IMG/VR virus record: IMGVR_UViG_3300021389_000053
Coordinates: 1 to 41,025 of that record
Direction: 5' to 3' (one strand)
Length of the DNA: 41,025 nucleotides
Source: a virus
A model generated the notes under the pieces. It made no database searches and was not told the origin of the DNA. It saw only the letters and a list, made by a program, of their open reading frames with translations. This document shows, piece by piece, positions 1 through 11,000 of the stretch (positions within the stretch are counted from its first letter, which is position 1; every line of letters begins with the position of its first letter). A program made the position numbers and the translations under genes.

Positions 1-2
1 GC

Positions 3-215
3 GACACAGTAAATCTTACATTACCTTTATTTACTAGAGTCGATATGGGTGAAGAATGGAAAGATAAATATTATAGTGGAAAATATTTGATAACAGGAAT
101 TAGACATATACTAGCTGGAGATCAGTACACCACAGATTTAGAATTAGTCAAAGACAGTTTCAATGATGTTTTACCATCAGAAAAACCAGTATTGTCAGGA
201 GGCGGCGGTAAATGA
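3..215 (+). CDS. Baseplate hub protein (gp27/gpD-like), C-terminal fragment
   Basis: An open frame enters from the left edge and ends at TGA 213-215, giving the last 70 residues of a protein whose start lies outside the window. The readable part contains SGKYLITGIRHILAG followed by YTTDLELVKDSF and a GGGGK end. This pattern, a beta-strand pair ending in a 'ttelElvkd' strand, is typical of the C-terminus of phage late-control-D/gp27-type hub proteins, which sit under the spike and connect it to the tail tube. Its TGA overlaps the ATG of the gp5 gene (ATGA), so the two are probably translationally coupled. That coupling agrees with a hub-spike pair. The family call rests on a short tail and on position; another hub or tail protein is possible. 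Confidence 0.55.
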   Translation, partial: DTVNLTLPLFTRVDMGEEWKDKYYSGKYLITGIRHILAGDQYTTDLELVKDSFNDVLPSEKPVLSGGGGK

Positions 216-2524
216 ATCTTTTTACTGGTACAGAAGGGTTGGTCTGGTGGCAGGGTGTTGTTGAAGATGTCAACGATCCAGAGACATTGGGCCGAGTTCG
301 TGTCCGTATTTTTGGATTTCATAGTGATGATAAATCAAAAATTCCAACGGATAAATTGCCTTGGGCCGCACCAATTATGCCTATAACTAGTGCATCTATT
401 GGTGGGGTGGGACAATCGCCAACAGGTGCTCTGCCTGGCGCATGGGTTATGGGATTTTTTCGAGATGGTATGAATGCTCAAGATCCGATAGTTTGGGGAA
501 CTGTTTATGGTAAACCAAATGCAACTTCTTTGAGATCTTCTGATGGTTTACACCCACCGGCAGATGGCGAATATGTCGAAGGTGGTACTAAAGTTGACCA
601 GAGTGATGTAAACCCTCTAGCAACTGGAGCTGGGACTGATACAAGCTCCAGTGACGCAACTGCATCAAACGACCACCATAATAAGGGAAATGATAGCGCA
701 AGTCCAGATCAATCCGGCACTCCAAATGATGCAGACAATAGAGAACGCCTTTCAAAAATTACGACTAAAAATGGAAAAAGTACTTGGGTTGCGACTATCT
801 ATGCAAAGAATTTTCAAAACTTTATAAATGAATTTGAAAGAACGCCTGCACCAAATCATCCAAATGGATATACTATTTATAGTTTGGGAGGATACGTCCA
901 TAGACAAAGTAGAGGTTCTAAAAAATGGAGTTATCATGCTTCTGGTGTTGCGATTGATATCAATCCCGCTGAAAACCCATACCAAAAAACATTTGAAAGT
1001 GATATGCCAGCAAATACCTCTGCAATTGCAAGGAAATATGGCCTTGGTTGGGGTGGTGATTGGAATAGCGTCAAAGATGCAATGCACTTCAGTGTGGCGA
1101 AAGGCGAACGTGGTTCTGTACCAATAAAAAGAAATGGTATTGTACCAGACCCAGAAACAGGAAGTCAAGATTCCAAAAGTACCGGATCTTCGGTTGAAGG
1201 TTCTCCTTTGGAATATTCACCTTCTGTATCAGGTCCTAGTGGCAACACTGGAACTTATGACAAACCTGAACCAAAATCCAATGAAAATCAAACCGCTCCT
1301 CCTAGTTTGGATGTCAGTGAATGGAAAAGTGCAACCGATTATTCGGAGGGAGACTTAGTTCGTTCTCCACAATTGCAAGAAAATCAAATTGGAAGTCTAC
1401 CTCCATATACATTTAGGACTGGCATCATTACAGCTGCTGCTGCAATGCAGTGTAGCGCATTAGACTTTGGTACTGTCATGTCTTACGAGATGGGTGGTAG
1501 ATGGGACGCCAGACGCATAGGCCCAAAGACAGAGGCGTGGGGCCAACATAGGGGTGTAATACAATTTGGAGAAATACAGGCAAAAACATACGGTGTTGAT
1601 TTTAGTACGGAACAAACAGCAATTGATACACAACTTGGTCCTAACGGTGCGGTTGTAAAATTTTTACGGGCTCACGGCGTAAAAAATGGAATGGGTAGAT
1701 TAGAAATTTATTCTGCAATTAATGCTGGTGGTGTTGGAGAAAAATACTATGGAAGATCAGATGCGGCCGCTGGAGGTGCAAAGGGAACTGTTAGAGACAA
1801 AGTTAATAATCAAATGGGTGGGCATGAAGCAAATGCCAGGAGATTATTGAACAGCAAAGACGATGGTAAATACATAGAACAAAAAGTTTACCGAGCAGTA
1901 AAATCTGGAACATCTAGTGCTGGCGGAACTGGACCGGCTTCATCTAAACTGAAAGATGGAGATGTATTGTGGGAAGTTGCTCCAGAAGAATTTCAGAGTG
2001 CTTCTAGGAACACTCAAAATGCAGCATATGAGTCTGAGGCCCCATCTTCAAGCGATGGTTATTCTGTAGCGCCCCAACAAGCAGGCGGTGGGGGAGGCCA
2101 ACCAAAACCCACATCTGTGCAGAAAAAGATATCCGATCAAGATACAACAGATTTGTTTCAAGAACCGGATAATCCGTTTGCAGCAAAATATCCACATAAT
2201 AAAGCACTATTCACAGAATCGGGACACATTCAAGAATTTGATGATACGCCAGGAGCTGAAAGAGTACATACTTATCATAGAGCTGGAACTTTTGAAGAAA
2301 TACATCCAGACGGTACTAGGGTTGTAAAGGTAGTAAAAGACAATTACGAAATCATTTTTGGAGAGAATAATATTCATGTAAAGGGTACTGCAAATGTTGT
2401 AGTAGACGCTGATGTAAATGTCAAAATAGGTGGAAATGTAAATGTAGAGGTTGGCGGAAAAATCGACACTACAAGTGGTGGGAATACAACTATCAAGGGC
2501 GCTCAAATTCATCTGAATCCATAA
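212..2524 (+). CDS. 5: gp5-like baseplate spike with M15 peptidase and lytic transglycosylase-like domains
   Basis: This 770-residue protein is the membrane- and wall-piercing central spike. Residues 1-105 form the gp5 OB-fold (WWQGVVEDVNDPETLGRVRV, then LPWAAPIMP and GTVYGKPN). Around residues 175-300 there is an M15/VanY-type D-Ala-D-Ala carboxypeptidase-like domain with the zinc-ligand pattern H242, D249 (SYHASGVAIDIN) and H292 (DAMHF). Around residues 405-560 there is a lysozyme-like/transglycosylase-like domain with a candidate catalytic Glu426 in MSYEMGG. Residues about 665-770 carry the repeated short strands (NVVVDADVNVKIGGNVNVEV) of the gp5 C-terminal triple beta-helix. T4 gp5 is about 575 residues and has a single lysozyme domain in the middle, so the enzyme part here is different and doubled. 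The domains are separated by Ser/Gly/Pro-rich linkers. The start overlaps the upstream stop, and an SD-like GGAGG lies just before it. Confidence 0.9.
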   Translation: MNLFTGTEGLVWWQGVVEDVNDPETLGRVRVRIFGFHSDDKSKIPTDKLPWAAPIMPITSASIGGVGQSPTGALPGAWVMGFFRDGMNAQDPIVWGTVYGKPNATSLRSSDGLHPPADGEYVEGGTKVDQSDVNPLATGAGTDTSSSDATASNDHHNKGNDSASPDQSGTPNDADNRERLSKITTKNGKSTWVATIYAKNFQNFINEFERTPAPNHPNGYTIYSLGGYVHRQSRGSKKWSYHASGVAIDINPAENPYQKTFESDMPANTSAIARKYGLGWGGDWNSVKDAMHFSVAKGERGSVPIKRNGIVPDPETGSQDSKSTGSSVEGSPLEYSPSVSGPSGNTGTYDKPEPKSNENQTAPPSLDVSEWKSATDYSEGDLVRSPQLQENQIGSLPPYTFRTGIITAAAAMQCSALDFGTVMSYEMGGRWDARRIGPKTEAWGQHRGVIQFGEIQAKTYGVDFSTEQTAIDTQLGPNGAVVKFLRAHGVKNGMGRLEIYSAINAGGVGEKYYGRSDAAAGGAKGTVRDKVNNQMGGHEANARRLLNSKDDGKYIEQKVYRAVKSGTSSAGGTGPASSKLKDGDVLWEVAPEEFQSASRNTQNAAYESEAPSSSDGYSVAPQQAGGGGGQPKPTSVQKKISDQDTTDLFQEPDNPFAAKYPHNKALFTESGHIQEFDDTPGAERVHTYHRAGTFEEIHPDGTRVVKVVKDNYEIIFGENNIHVKGTANVVVDADVNVKIGGNVNVEVGGKIDTTSGGNTTIKGAQIHLNP

Positions 2525-2534
2525 GGAAATTAAA

Positions 2535-2972
2535 ATGGCATATGCAACAGAAACAAACAGAGATTTCGATTTAAAATTTATGAAAAACCCCATTAGTAAT
2601 GATGTGGTAATGAAAATAGATAGACCAAATCTGGCCAGATATCCTGCTATAGAGCAGAGCATCACTAATATATTGATGACCTCTAAACTGGAAAGAAAGT
2701 TTATGCCTGCATTTGGCGGAAATGTATTAAAGACTTTATTTGAGTTAATGACTGATTTTGACAAAATCAGTGTACCGGGCGAGATAAATATTAGAGAAGT
2801 TATAAAAATGTCACTGAAAAAATATGAACCTAGAATTACAGTCGAAAATGTTGTTTTTGGTGATTTTAATGAAGATAGTAACTCAAATAAACTAAATATC
2901 ACCATTATGTATTCAGTACCACCCGTTAATGAGGTGCTGTCATATACGCTAGGGATTAAAAGAGTAAGATAA
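2535..2972 (+). CDS. 25: gp25-like baseplate wedge protein
   Basis: This 145-residue protein belongs to the GPW/gp25 family, which forms part of the inner baseplate wedge and clamps the wedge core together with gp6. The family's diagnostic EPR motif is present at residues 98-100 (KKYEPRITV), preceded by the usual helical stretch with NIREVIKMSL. Length matches T4 gp25 (132 aa) closely. An AAGGA ribosome site just after the gp5 stop precedes the ATG, and the stop abuts the ATG of gp6 with no gap. In T4, gene 25 lies apart from genes 5 and 6; here it sits between them, as in marine T4-like phages. Confidence 0.92.
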   Translation: MAYATETNRDFDLKFMKNPISNDVVMKIDRPNLARYPAIEQSITNILMTSKLERKFMPAFGGNVLKTLFELMTDFDKISVPGEINIREVIKMSLKKYEPRITVENVVFGDFNEDSNSNKLNITIMYSVPPVNEVLSYTLGIKRVR

Positions 2973-5081
2973 ATGGCAAAAAATATTCAAATTTCCGAAT
3001 TAGACGTTTCAAGTATCAAAAGTAGTATAAAAGAATATATGAAAAGTGATCCTACATTTAAGGATTATGATTTTGAAGGCTCTGGACTATCAACTCTCAC
3101 AGATCTTTTGAGTTATAATACCTACTACAACTCTTTTTATCTTAATATGATATCTAACGAAATGTTTTTGGATACTGCTAGGTTGAGAGATAATGTTGTA
3201 GCTAAAGCAAAGTTATTAGGTTATACGCCGTCTTCTGCCCGATCAGCTGAGGCCTCACTGTCATGCACATTTGAAATTGTTTCGGACTACGAAGATCCAT
3301 CGGATTTTGGCAGTATAAAAATTGATAATACTTTCGTATTTTCAAAAAATAATAGTCAAACATATGAAGAATATAAATTTATTCCAAAAGTGAGTAGAAG
3401 TGTATCTCGATCTTTTGCGCCCCTAATACAACGCGATGGGACATATAGACATACATATGAAATTTTTGATTTAGAAGTTATCCAAGGATCATTTGTCGAA
3501 GAAAAGATAGTAGTAGATACTACAGATCCAAATCAAAAATTTCTTATGTCCAATTCCAATATTGATACAAATACATTAAGAGTATTTATTCAATCGAATG
3601 CTACAGATACTAACTTAACAGAATTCAAAAGATCTGTTGATACAATGTCATTGTCAGATATTAGTAAGGTCTTTTTCTTGCAAGAGTCGTATGAAGGAAA
3701 ATATGAAATTGTTTTTGGTGATGGAGTACTAGGTTCTGCTATTTCAAGTGGAAATATAATTACTATGAGTTATGTGGTTACTAAAGGTGCAGCTGCAAAT
3801 GATATGACAGGAAATTTGAAACTTATTTCTTCAAATAAAAATATTAAGTCGGCGAATATTCAAGATAACTTGCAAATAATTGGAAGAAGTTATGGCGGCG
3901 CAGACAGAGAATCTACAGATTCTATTAAATTTTATGCTCCGAAAACTTTTGAGGGACAGGATAGAGCTGTAACTGCTAGAGATTATCAGACTATCATTCC
4001 TAGAATTTATCCACAAGCATCATCTGTTAATATTTGGGGAGGCGAAGATTCTGATCCGCCCGAATATGGAAAAGTGTTTATCAGTATCAAACCAAATTCG
4101 GGATTTTATGTTTCTGCTCAAGAAAAACAATCCATAAAACAAAATTTAGTAAAAAATTACTCTGTACTGACTTTGACTCCAACCATTATCGATCCAGACT
4201 TTATAAAATTGAAAGTAACAACACAAGTAAAATATGACAACGAGTCTACAATGTTGGATGAAGCTACATTGCAAGATATTGTTAGAAGATCTATCATAGA
4301 TTATGATATGAATATGTTAAACGATTTTAATAGTTACTTTAGGTATTCTCAGTTCTTGGCTAAAATCGATCAATCAGACGAATCTATAACTAACAACTTG
4401 ACTGAAATATTGATGATTAATGAGAAACAAGTATATTTGGATACGTCTGTTAGTTACAGATTTCGATTTAATAATGCTTTAAGACCATCTACTTTGTATT
4501 CGAAAGCATTTTATATTACTGGAAACGAAAATGCATATTATCTCGATGATGATGGCCTTGGTAAAGTAAGATTTCATACTATGGATCTCAGCAGAGAAAA
4601 AGTTTATAATCCTTTATATTCTGGAACAATAAATTATGAAACAGGAGAAATAGCCATTCCTGAAATTTCTATAACAAATTTGGTTGGAACTTCTTCTACA
4701 CTAGGAGTGGTTGTTCAGCCTTTAAATAATGATATATTTCCAGTAAGGAATCAAATTATTTTACTGGATTTTGATGAACTCAATATTACAATGCTAGAAG
4801 ATACCGATGATTTTAATGAAAATTATGACATATCATCACAAAGAGTCGTGGTATCCAGAAATACCACAACTACATATAATAATACGTCTATGTCTGTTAC
4901 ATCGGCAACTGGAACTTCATCTATTACCAGAACATACTCCGACTCTCCTTCTGCTGGTACTTCGGGAACAAGTAGTGCCGGCGGATCGACCAGCGGCGGA
5001 TCGAGTACTGGCGGATCAAGCAGTGGTGGATCGAGTAGCGGCGGATCAAACAGCGGCGGCGGATACGGTGGTGGATATTAA
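2973..5081 (+). CDS. 6: gp6-like baseplate wedge protein with Gly-Ser tail
   Basis: This 702-residue protein (T4 gp6 is 660) is the gp6/baseplate-J-type wedge subunit that dimerises to form the baseplate iris ring. The N-terminus has the usual signature: DFEGSGLSTLTDLLSYNTYY, then FLDTARLRDNVV and AKLLGYTPSSARSAEASL. A central beta-rich part contains YEIVFGDGVLG and the GADRESTDSIKFYAPKTF/RAVTARDYQ segment characteristic of baseplate J-like proteins. The last 45 or so residues are an unusual Ser/Gly tail with GGSSS-type repeats ending in GGGYGGGY. The ATG directly abuts the gp25 stop, and the SD-like AAGAG lies inside the end of gp25. Confidence 0.92.
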   Translation: MAKNIQISELDVSSIKSSIKEYMKSDPTFKDYDFEGSGLSTLTDLLSYNTYYNSFYLNMISNEMFLDTARLRDNVVAKAKLLGYTPSSARSAEASLSCTFEIVSDYEDPSDFGSIKIDNTFVFSKNNSQTYEEYKFIPKVSRSVSRSFAPLIQRDGTYRHTYEIFDLEVIQGSFVEEKIVVDTTDPNQKFLMSNSNIDTNTLRVFIQSNATDTNLTEFKRSVDTMSLSDISKVFFLQESYEGKYEIVFGDGVLGSAISSGNIITMSYVVTKGAAANDMTGNLKLISSNKNIKSANIQDNLQIIGRSYGGADRESTDSIKFYAPKTFEGQDRAVTARDYQTIIPRIYPQASSVNIWGGEDSDPPEYGKVFISIKPNSGFYVSAQEKQSIKQNLVKNYSVLTLTPTIIDPDFIKLKVTTQVKYDNESTMLDEATLQDIVRRSIIDYDMNMLNDFNSYFRYSQFLAKIDQSDESITNNLTEILMINEKQVYLDTSVSYRFRFNNALRPSTLYSKAFYITGNENAYYLDDDGLGKVRFHTMDLSREKVYNPLYSGTINYETGEIAIPEISITNLVGTSSTLGVVVQPLNNDIFPVRNQIILLDFDELNITMLEDTDDFNENYDISSQRVVVSRNTTTTYNNTSMSVTSATGTSSITRTYSDSPSAGTSGTSSAGGSTSGGSSTGGSSSGGSSSGGSNSGGGYGGGY
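4980..5054 (+). repeat. Five 15-bp coding repeats (Gly-Gly-Ser-x-x) at the end of gene 6
   Basis: Five in-frame 15-base units of the form GGCGGATCGAGTAGC run head to tail with small substitutions. They encode GGSTS, GGSST, GGSSS, GGSSS and GGSNS, and a glycine/tyrosine end (GGGYGGGY) follows. The low-complexity tail looks like a flexible linker added to the conserved gp6 core. Confidence 0.9.
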
Positions 5082-5083
5082 AA

Positions 5084-8000
5084 ATGAATAAAACTAATAT
5101 TTCAAATGTAGCAAACCATATAAAATCTCAACTTCCAACCTATATTTCTTCTGATGAAGATTATTCTAGGTTTGTAAAATTTTTAGAGTTGTATTATGAG
5201 TGGATGTCTCAATCAGATAATCCGTCCGGTGTTACTGGCGATATTACAGAATATGGCGATATTGATGATACGTTAGAAATGTTTGTTTCATTGTATAAAA
5301 ATGAGCTCGCTTCATCATTTCCAAATGTTGTAAAAATAAAAGGAACTAACGAAAAAAATTCCGAAAATGTAAACCTAAATCAACTAGGAAATGCGGCCGA
5401 AACTGCTACAGAAAGTTTGTATGACCAAGAATTTTTAATGGATGGAATTGCAACATCTTTCAAACTCAATTATTTTAATCCTTTCTATTATTTCGGCGAA
5501 ACTGATGCGACAACTGTTGTCGATGAAATTGTGGTATTTAAGAATCCCGCAAGTGATGTTGCTAATAGAGGCGATGGTGATACTTTACAATCTTACATTG
5601 ATTCTTTGACCCCACCAGATGTAAGTCGGACCGGTTCCACGGGCCATTATGTAAAACTGGTTGAAAATACAGATTATGTCATAGAAGAAAATTTTATTAA
5701 ATTTATTGACTCTAATGGCGATCCTGATACTTTGATATCGAATGATATAGTAAAGGTAAGATTCTATGTAAAAACGTACTTGGATGTTTCAACAACACCA
5801 GACACAGAAGATGGTGTTAAAAGATTAGTTGAGTCCACTGGCGTCAAAAAAACTACTTACGAAAATCAAAGAAACTTTCTAAAATTTATGAAAGATTTTT
5901 ATCAATCTAAGGGCACAGAAAAATCATATGATTTTTTGTTTCGAGCTATTTTTAATGAACCAATAGAAATTTATTATCCAAAAGATAACTTATTTAAAGC
6001 TAGTAATAATATATGGGAGAGTTCTACATCTGTACGCGCTATTCCCCATGAAGTTAATTATGATAACCCTGCAATACAGAATCCTTATAGAATAACAGGA
6101 AAAGTGTCTGGTGCCACTGCCACAGTCGAATATTATAATGACTTTGAAATTGGTAGTTATGATGTTAGAGAATATTTTATAACAAATGTTTTTGGTACTT
6201 TTCAGAGCGAAGAAGATATAATAGTTGCCCAACAAAATGGCACTACATTTGAAGAAAAATTATATGAATGTGTTGTAGGGTTTGATATTATAAATGCGGG
6301 TACGGATTATTCCAGAAACCAACCCTTACATTATAATTTATCTTCGAATGGTTCGGGACAAGGTTTTGCTGCCGTAATAGATCACACAACAACTGGCAAA
6401 GTAGAAAGCATTGATATTGGATCGGCCGGCGATGGATATATCGATGGAGAACATATAGAATTTGTACACACAGGATCTTTGGGATCTGGAGCCTCAGGAA
6501 TAGTGAAAAACACTAGTGGTTTGACCACTGAATACGGCGTTTTGTTTAATCAAAATCCATCTTCTAGTGAGTATATTGCAAACGGGCCGCAAACTATATT
6601 TGATATTGGATTGTCTGGTGATGTTTATCACGATACTGCAAAAAATACAGTGGTAAGTATTGAAAATATTGATTCTAAATCTAGTTCAGTTTTTGCGTTA
6701 TATGATTTTGAGGGTATTGATAATTCTATTATCACTGTGAAGGATGGCACCCGATTTTCTGGATTAATACCAGATTTGAAATCAAATATGAACGGAATTC
6801 GGATTGAAACATCCTTAGCGTCAACTGTATCGCCGCCGTATAGTGTTGCTAATATTAATCCGACTGATGATTTGGATACAAGATATCAACATGATTTGGT
6901 ACTGACTATTTCTAGTGTAGATTCAAACGGCGCTATCACTGGTGTGAATGTTGAAAATTCTATTAATGGAATAACAGGAGCTGCGTTGGGCACTAAATCT
7001 GCCGGTAAAACATCGACAAATTCACAAGTTTTGCCTTCACCAGTAAATTTAATAAATCAATCCGGTAAATATGAATCTGGTAACGGATTCAACGCTAAAT
7101 TTGATATATCAATTACTGATAATTCTATAACTACTATTGATTTGTCTAGTGGCGGAACTGGTTTTCAATATTTGGTGAATGATGTTTTAAAAATAGATGG
7201 CAGCGCTTTTGGAGAAAATGGAAATTCTGGTACAAATGATGTTTTTGTAAAAATAACAGCGGTATCTAATGGAACATCTTATCCTACTGTTATCCAAGAA
7301 GATTTATCAAATTCTATCGATGGATATTCTACCACATCTATCAGTGGTCAAAATGCTAGTTTCAATATTTCAACAGGTATGAATCCTTATCCCAGACTTT
7401 TCTCTGTTATATCAAATAACACACCACTTTCTGTCGGATATAAACAGAATGATGTTTTTATAATTCCTGGCGATTTAGTTGGCGGCACGACACCAGAAAA
7501 CGATATTACCATTATAATCGACCAAGTAGATTCTACAGGAAGAATAGAAGAATTTTCTTTTAGGGGTATATCTCCGGTTGGGATAATATCTACTTTTGAT
7601 TTGGTAGGGACACCAGTTTTGCCGGATGTAATGTCTACATATCACAATCCGATTTTTACTTTAACTCAATATAATGCAACCCTTACGGCTGGCGAAAATG
7701 CTGTGTTTTTTGTTAGAAGAAATGGTACATCTTATATAATTTCAGAGCCCAGTTTGTCGGAGAGAGGTAAGAATTATGTAGTTGGCGACTCAATACTTAT
7801 AGATGGTGCCCAATTGGACGGTGCCAGCACTACAAATGATTTGAGTTTTGAAATTTCTTCTATTGACAGTAACGGCGGAATCACAGGAATCACCAATATA
7901 ACCGGCGTTGCTGTAAATGCATTTTCTATTACCAATCAGTTCGCCAGATCTGTTAAAGGTAAAGATGCAGAATTTGATATTGCTATTACAAACGATCTAT

Positions 8001-11000
8001 ATTCTGCAAGTGTTAGTTCTGGAAAAGGTGGTACTGGATATAACATAGGACAAATTTTGACTTTCAAGGGATCTACTTTAGCCAATCAGTGGGTTAAAAC
8101 TGGATTTACTTCAAAAATAAATCAGGTCGGTGAAAATGCACTATTTACTGATTCTGGATATATGAGACTTTCCGATATCGGTGAAACATTTAGAAAAAAT
8201 TCTACAGATGGTATTACTATTGATTTTTGGTATTTCCGAAAAGGTACTGAAATTAGTGGTACTTATGGTGGCGCATCTATATTTTCTATAAACGATGCGG
8301 TCGGCGGCACACAAAAAACATTTTTACAACAACTTCCAGATGGTACTTTAGAATTTGGAAATGGGACTGTATCGCAGACTGGCTCAGCTATTTCTTTTGG
8401 CGACTGGCATCATATTGCAGTATTTTTAGGACCAACAGAATCTAAAGTTTATGTCGATGGACAAGACTATATTGCAATCGCCAATGGTAGTTATTTTGAT
8501 ATTTCAGAATATGGAGAGTATACAGAGACAATCACTATCGATTCCACAAACACGACAGGTATTACAAAATCATATGACCCAAACAGTCTTATCGAAGTTG
8601 GTGTAACCTATACAGCAAATTCTGCACTAGGAATACAATATTTACCATCGAAGTCTATCACTGCTACAAACGGTACTACAATCGTTTGGTCGAATTTATC
8701 AGTGGGAGATGTGGTTACTCTAACATATTCAAAACCAGTAAAGAATTTTTACTTGGGTGCTAGACAAAAAGTAGATTCTTCGTATTCCATAGAAGATTAT
8801 AATCATGCTTTCTTTGGAACTCTCAGATTTACAACTGGCCAGAGATATCAGGAAGTATCTGGTTCTATAGAAGATACCGGAACAGATAATTCTATTTCTG
8901 GTGTTGGACTCAATCCGATTTATGTAAATCCGATTCCCTCTGTTCAAACAATTCGTGAATCTGCGCCATTAAAAGTTACATTTAAAGTGACAGAGTCAAA
9001 TAAATCTGCATTTTCTATGATGTTCGATTTAAACGAAACTCCTAGAATTACTAGAAGTGTAGATTCTTTAAATGGTTTGGGCGAAACTGTTACGACTACT
9101 ACAGATTTATTTGGGCCAGGCGAAACTGATAATTCTGGTAATCCTATAACACCTCAGTATACATTGACTCAGTCTTTAGATTCTGGTGGTAACGCTATAA
9201 GTGGTATGGGCAGTGGAATCGCATTTTCACCAGACTTGGGAATAGATGAAGTAATAGAAATAAGTTATTTGAGTGTTCTTGAAGATAATGTAGAATATAT
9301 TATTCGCAATGAAAATCATCCTGTGTCTGCTAATAAAATTTCTTTGCGAAAATCCGATGAAAATGGTATATATTCCACCTATGCTTTACCGGACGGAAAT
9401 TCTTTAAGGGTTAATTGGTCTTCAAAACCTAGATCAGAAATTAATTTGGTAAGTTTACTCACTGCTGGAAATAATTATAAAAGAAATCCATATGGGTATG
9501 TTAAAAACAAAACTAACGGTTATAAATCACAAGGCTCTGGGGCTTGGTTTTTGGGAAAAGGCAAGGACATCGGTAGGATAGAAAGTTTTGAAATCAACGG
9601 AAATAATTTTCAGTCAGAACTAGATGGGTTTGGTGTTGATTATACTACTGCCCCAGTAGTCGACCTAAGTTCGTTTGGTGATGGGCAAGCGGTTGTTACA
9701 GTGTTGACAGGCCCACTTTGCATTAGGCGTGGAGAGTTTTTAAACAAACAAGGATTTTTATCTGATGACAACAGATTATATGATGGTTACTTATGGCAAG
9801 ATTTTTCTTATGTTGTTAAAGTTGGAAGATATATTGACGAGTGGAGAAAAATCGTTAAAAAAATTGTCCATCCAGCTGGATTAATGATGTTTGGAGAATA
9901 TAGTATTACTACGGATGCCGTGGTCAGAAGGGGTGCCGGTGTTGCATGGGCTCAACTTATATATGAGATTATCAAAAATGTCAACATGAAAGTAAAAAAC
10001 ATGGACGGCCTTGGTCGATGGGCATATGGCGAAACCGATGGGCATTGGTATCCCACTTCGACAAGACAGGACACTAATTATCTAAATTCTCATGGAAACA
10101 TTTTTAAATATGATAACAGACAACTCAGTGTAAATTCTACAATAGATGGAATGTATAATGGTGTCGGTGAAGGAGAGGTTTCTGATGATACTGCTGGTTC
10201 TACTTCTGTGGACAATGGTTCTGGTAGGTATGCTTTATTGCAGGCCGATGGTACAAATGCTTCTGATGGTTGGTGGCAAGTTAAAAAGATAGCAATAAAC
10301 TTTAAAGAGGCTACTGGAAAAGATTATTCACATTATTATACTTCCAATCTTATAGGAAATACTGTCACTGTATATGATGTTTCTGAAGAAGATATGGTCG
10401 CGGATGATTGGATCAATACTCGACCTTGGGGAAAATTTAAAATTACTAGCGCTATGATAGATTCTTCAGTCGGCGAAAGATACGTTGTTTATGATGTCGA
10501 TCTAGTTTCTAATTATACTCCCAACATGCCCACATGGGATAATGCCGCAAGTGGTGGACCGAATATAGTAGAATTCAGATGGGACAACATATTTAGAGGA
10601 AATGTGGACAGAAACGCGAATAGTTGGATAGGCTCTATTATGGATGGCGCCAATCCAAGAGATGAAAAAATGATAATAAATATTTCTGGAAGGTGGAATA
10701 ATATATATGGAGATGTCCCAACACTACATACAACTTGGAAATCTTTGGAAAGATTTAAATTTTACTTTAGAGATATATATCCTTGGGATGAATTGACATC
10801 GTTATACTTCAGTCCTTCGGCAGAAATGACAGACTCGCCATATAACAGAAATAGAAACACAATACAAGGAAATGGGTTGATATATGTTGCAACGAAACAT
10901 CCCAATTATAATATTTGGTATAGTGTTCCAACAGACGCGTCTGGTGACACTGTGGTCGCGGTCACTGACGGAACAGATCATAAATGGAGAAATACTGTTA

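Noticed and set aside
752-1168. Open frames on the - strand within the gp5 gene
   Set aside because: They lie wholly inside the conserved OB-fold/M15 coding region and show no family pattern or ribosome site.
2207-2905. A 232-codon open frame on the - strand across the gp5/gp25 junction
   Set aside because: It spans two well-supported + strand genes, has no recognisable domain and is rich in residues expected from the antisense of AT-rich DNA.
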